Shown piece after piece: positions 6,667 through 8,445 of a stretch of 8,445 nt of DNA. Where the stretch lies: the NCBI GenBank assembly GCA_026989405.1, contig JALSJL010000473.1, positions 1-8,445 on the forward strand. The letters run 5' to 3'. The notes beneath the pieces were generated by a model. The model saw nothing but the letters and a program-made list of their open reading frames with translations, searched no databases and was not told where the DNA came from. The position numbers were made by a program, and so were the translations under genes. Every line of letters begins with the position of its first letter. Position 1 is the first letter of the stretch. The stretch is from Marinosulfonomonas sp. GTDB taxonomy: Bacteria; Pseudomonadota; Alphaproteobacteria; Rhodobacterales; Rhodobacteraceae.

Positions 6667-7824
6667 TTGAGCAGCGACACCCCCAGACTGGAAGTTCGAA
6701 ACATCACCCGCCGCTTTGGCGAGCGGACGGTTGTCGACGACTTGTCGCTTCGTGTCATGCCCGGTCAGGTGACCTGCCTGCTTGGTCCCAGCGGCTGCGG
6801 CAAGTCAACGACGCTGCGCATCATTGCCGGCGTGGACCGGCAGGATGGCGGCACCGTGCTTGTCGACGGTCAGGTGATTTCGTCAGAAACGGTTGATACC
6901 CCGCCCGAAGGCCGGTCAATCGGCCTGATGTTTCAGGATTTCGCCCTGTTTCCGCACCTTTCGGTTGCTGAAAACGTGGCCTTTGCCCTCAAGGGCGGGG
7001 CCACGGCCAATCGGGCGCGGGTCACCGAGTTGCTCAGGCGCGTGAACCTTGTGCATCTGCATGATGCCTATCCGCATGAACTGTCGGGCGGCGAGCAACA
7101 GCGCGTGGCCCTTGCGCGTGCGCTGGCGCCCAGGCCCAGGATCATGCTGATGGATGAGCCATTTTCGGGCCTGGATGAACGCCTGAAAGACGATATCCGC
7201 GATACGACGCTGGAGATACTCAAGGACGAAGAGACCGCGGTCCTGCTGGTGACGCATGAGCCGGCAGAGGCCATGCGGATGGCCGATGAAATCGCCCTGA
7301 TGCGCGATGGCCGGATCGTCCAGAGCGGCGCGCCCTATAATATCTACAATGCGCCGGTAGACAAGGAAGCAGCGGCGTTTTTCAGCGATATCAACGTGAT
7401 ATGCGGGGAAGTCAAGGGGGCGCTTCTGATGACCCCCTTCGGAGAGTTTCTGGCTCCGGGCCATGAAGATGGCACCCGGCTGGAAATCGTCATCCGCCCG
7501 CAGCACCTGCGTATCGACTTTGACCGCGGCGGCAAGGGGCCCGACCCGACCCCGCAAGACGGCGTGCCGGCGCGCGGGGTCGTGGTGCGGGCGCGTTTCA
7601 TGGGCCGCGAAAGCCTGGTCGAGTTCAAGATGGATCATGATGGCTCGATCCTGAAAGCCACGGTGCCGTCGGTTTTTCTGCCCAGGCCCGGCACCGCGCT
7701 CTGGTTGATGATCCGGCGTGGCCGATGTTTTGTCTTTCCGGCGAAAGACGGCGATTGCCAGAAACCGGCCGAGCGCGACGCAAGCCCGGCCAGCCCCGAA
7801 AGCCGCCCGCTCAACCAGGGGTGA
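6667..7824 (+). CDS. ABC transporter ATP-binding protein, Fe3+/polyamine type (FbpC/PotA-like)
   Basis: The ATPase subunit of an importer in the Fe3+/spermidine-putrescine group, acting at the inner membrane face. Over 385 residues it shows Walker A GPSGCGKST (40-48), Q-loop Q90, signature LSGGEQQR (139-146), Walker B IMLMDEPF (159-166) with E164, D-loop SGLD (167-170) and H-loop H197. A C-terminal TOBE-type regulatory domain covers about 240-357 (IRPQHLRI, VVVRARFMGRESLVEF, WLMIRRGRCFVF). A disordered Pro/Ser/Glu-rich tail follows. All catalytic motifs are intact. No permease or binding-protein gene is adjacent within the window, so the substrate is undetermined; Fe3+ (FbpC-like) is the best guess by architecture. 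It starts with TTG and overlaps the convergent WYL regulator by 14 bp at its 3' end. Confidence 0.92.
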   Translation: MSSDTPRLEVRNITRRFGERTVVDDLSLRVMPGQVTCLLGPSGCGKSTTLRIIAGVDRQDGGTVLVDGQVISSETVDTPPEGRSIGLMFQDFALFPHLSVAENVAFALKGGATANRARVTELLRRVNLVHLHDAYPHELSGGEQQRVALARALAPRPRIMLMDEPFSGLDERLKDDIRDTTLEILKDEETAVLLVTHEPAEAMRMADEIALMRDGRIVQSGAPYNIYNAPVDKEAAAFFSDINVICGEVKGALLMTPFGEFLAPGHEDGTRLEIVIRPQHLRIDFDRGGKGPDPTPQDGVPARGVVVRARFMGRESLVEFKMDHDGSILKATVPSVFLPRPGTALWLMIRRGRCFVFPAKDGDCQKPAERDASPASPESRPLNQG

Positions 7825-8445
7825 CGGCCAGTTCCTGGATGTGGGCAATGCGATCAAGGCGCAGGGTCCGCATGGTTTTGGCCTGCTCGGACCACACCGT
7901 GCAGGTCCAGACCCGCCCCCAATAGTCCAGTTTCAGCACCTTCACCGTTTCATGGCTCGGGCCGGTGTCATCCGACCTGTGGCTCAGCCGCAGGCGACGC
8001 CCCGCGCGCAGCGCCGCGCGCAAGACCGGGATATGGCGAATGCCGGCCGCCGTGTCGGCAAACGGATGGACCGACAGCCCCCAGCGGGTTGTGTCCGAGA
8101 CCCGGTTTTCCGGAAGCGCGGCGTCGATCTTGGCCGCCAGGTCGCGCGCGGCGGCCCGCAGGGTCTCGTCGTCGGCTTCGGTCATGACGGCCAGGCCAAG
8201 ATGCAGCGCTTCCAGTTCGGCCATCGACAGGTTGAGCGGGGGCAGGGTAACAGGTTCGGTCATGTAGTAGCCGACCCCGCGCGCGCCCTGGACGGGAACG
8301 CCGGAATTGCGCAGCGTTTTCATGTCGCGATACAGGGTTCGCTCGGTCACGCCGAGGCTGCGCGCAAGGTCGCAGGCGCGATGGCGTTGCCCGTCGCGCA
8401 GCAAGGAGATCAGCGAGACCAGCCGATCTTTGCGGGCCGGCCTTT
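7811..8445 (-). CDS. HTH-WYL (YafY-type) transcriptional regulator, N-terminus cut by window edge
   Basis: A partial gene whose 5' end lies beyond the right edge; 210 codons are visible. The frame is open to the edge, and the residues before the TTG at 8404 (RPARKDRLVSLISLLRDG) match the first helix of the family's HTH, so the true start is outside. The DeoR/HTH_11-type helix-turn-helix is LARSLGVTERTLYRDMKTLRNSGVPV, followed by the winged part GVGYYM. A mid-region helix (LSMAELEALHLGLAVM) leads to the C-terminal WYL domain (VLRAALRAGRRLRLSHRS, KVLKLDYWGRVWTCTVW, TLRLDRI). WYL domains sense ligands or nucleic acids; here a single-domain local regulator is likely. No WCX extension is seen. Its target cannot be told; the ABC gene it overlaps convergently is not an obvious target. 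Confidence 0.9.
   Translation of the reverse strand, partial: RPARKDRLVSLISLLRDGQRHRACDLARSLGVTERTLYRDMKTLRNSGVPVQGARGVGYYMTEPVTLPPLNLSMAELEALHLGLAVMTEADDETLRAAARDLAAKIDAALPENRVSDTTRWGLSVHPFADTAAGIRHIPVLRAALRAGRRLRLSHRSDDTGPSHETVKVLKLDYWGRVWTCTVWSEQAKTMRTLRLDRIAHIQELAVTPG

Noticed and set aside
6916..7857. A 313-codon minus-strand frame opposite the ABC ATPase
   Set aside because: It is antisense to all the conserved ATPase motifs and its translation is low-complexity, with no family features.

Overview
The window reads as ordinary chromosome of a GC-rich alphaproteobacterium, most likely a member of the Rhodobacteraceae (Rhodobacterales). This is inferred from the GC-rich codon usage, the style of the AroK, AroB and RF3 proteins, the permuted papain-like 'lipo-like' hydrolase, a TbpB-barrel lipoprotein, and an intergenic element with the CCTCCGGCGGGGATATTT core that I recall from that family. 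No database search was possible. I see no tRNA, rRNA, CRISPR array, phage gene, transposase or replication origin.

Layout. Positions 1-1684 (+) hold two consecutive shikimate-pathway genes, aroK and aroB, with the aroB ATG directly after the aroK stop. A 64-bp gap with a GC-rich hairpin and the repeat-like element separates aroB from a convergent block. Positions 1749-4999 (-) form a four-gene leftward block, read right to left: prfC (peptide chain release factor 3), a 73-residue conserved small protein, a 172-residue DUF6869-like protein with an N-terminal Cys cluster, and a YiiX/lipo-like cysteine hydrolase. The first three are tightly spaced. The last is set apart by a 99-bp gap with a 10-bp perfect inverted repeat at its upstream end and its own candidate promoter.

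From the divergent 92-bp region 5000-5091 rightwards (+) come a surface-type lipoprotein with a TbpB-like beta-barrel domain, an SDR-fold protein whose catalytic Tyr and Lys are replaced by Ser and Arg, and a Fe3+/polyamine-type ABC ATPase starting with TTG and lacking nearby permease genes. A convergent, right-truncated HTH-WYL regulator (7811 to the window edge) overlaps the ABC gene by 14 bp.

How they work together: aroK and aroB act in one pathway (chorismate synthesis). prfC serves translation termination, and the three small genes behind it are functionally undefined. The rightward genes look like independent units. No clearly novel multi-gene system is evident. The least-described parts are the prfC-linked small genes and the active-site-divergent SDR.
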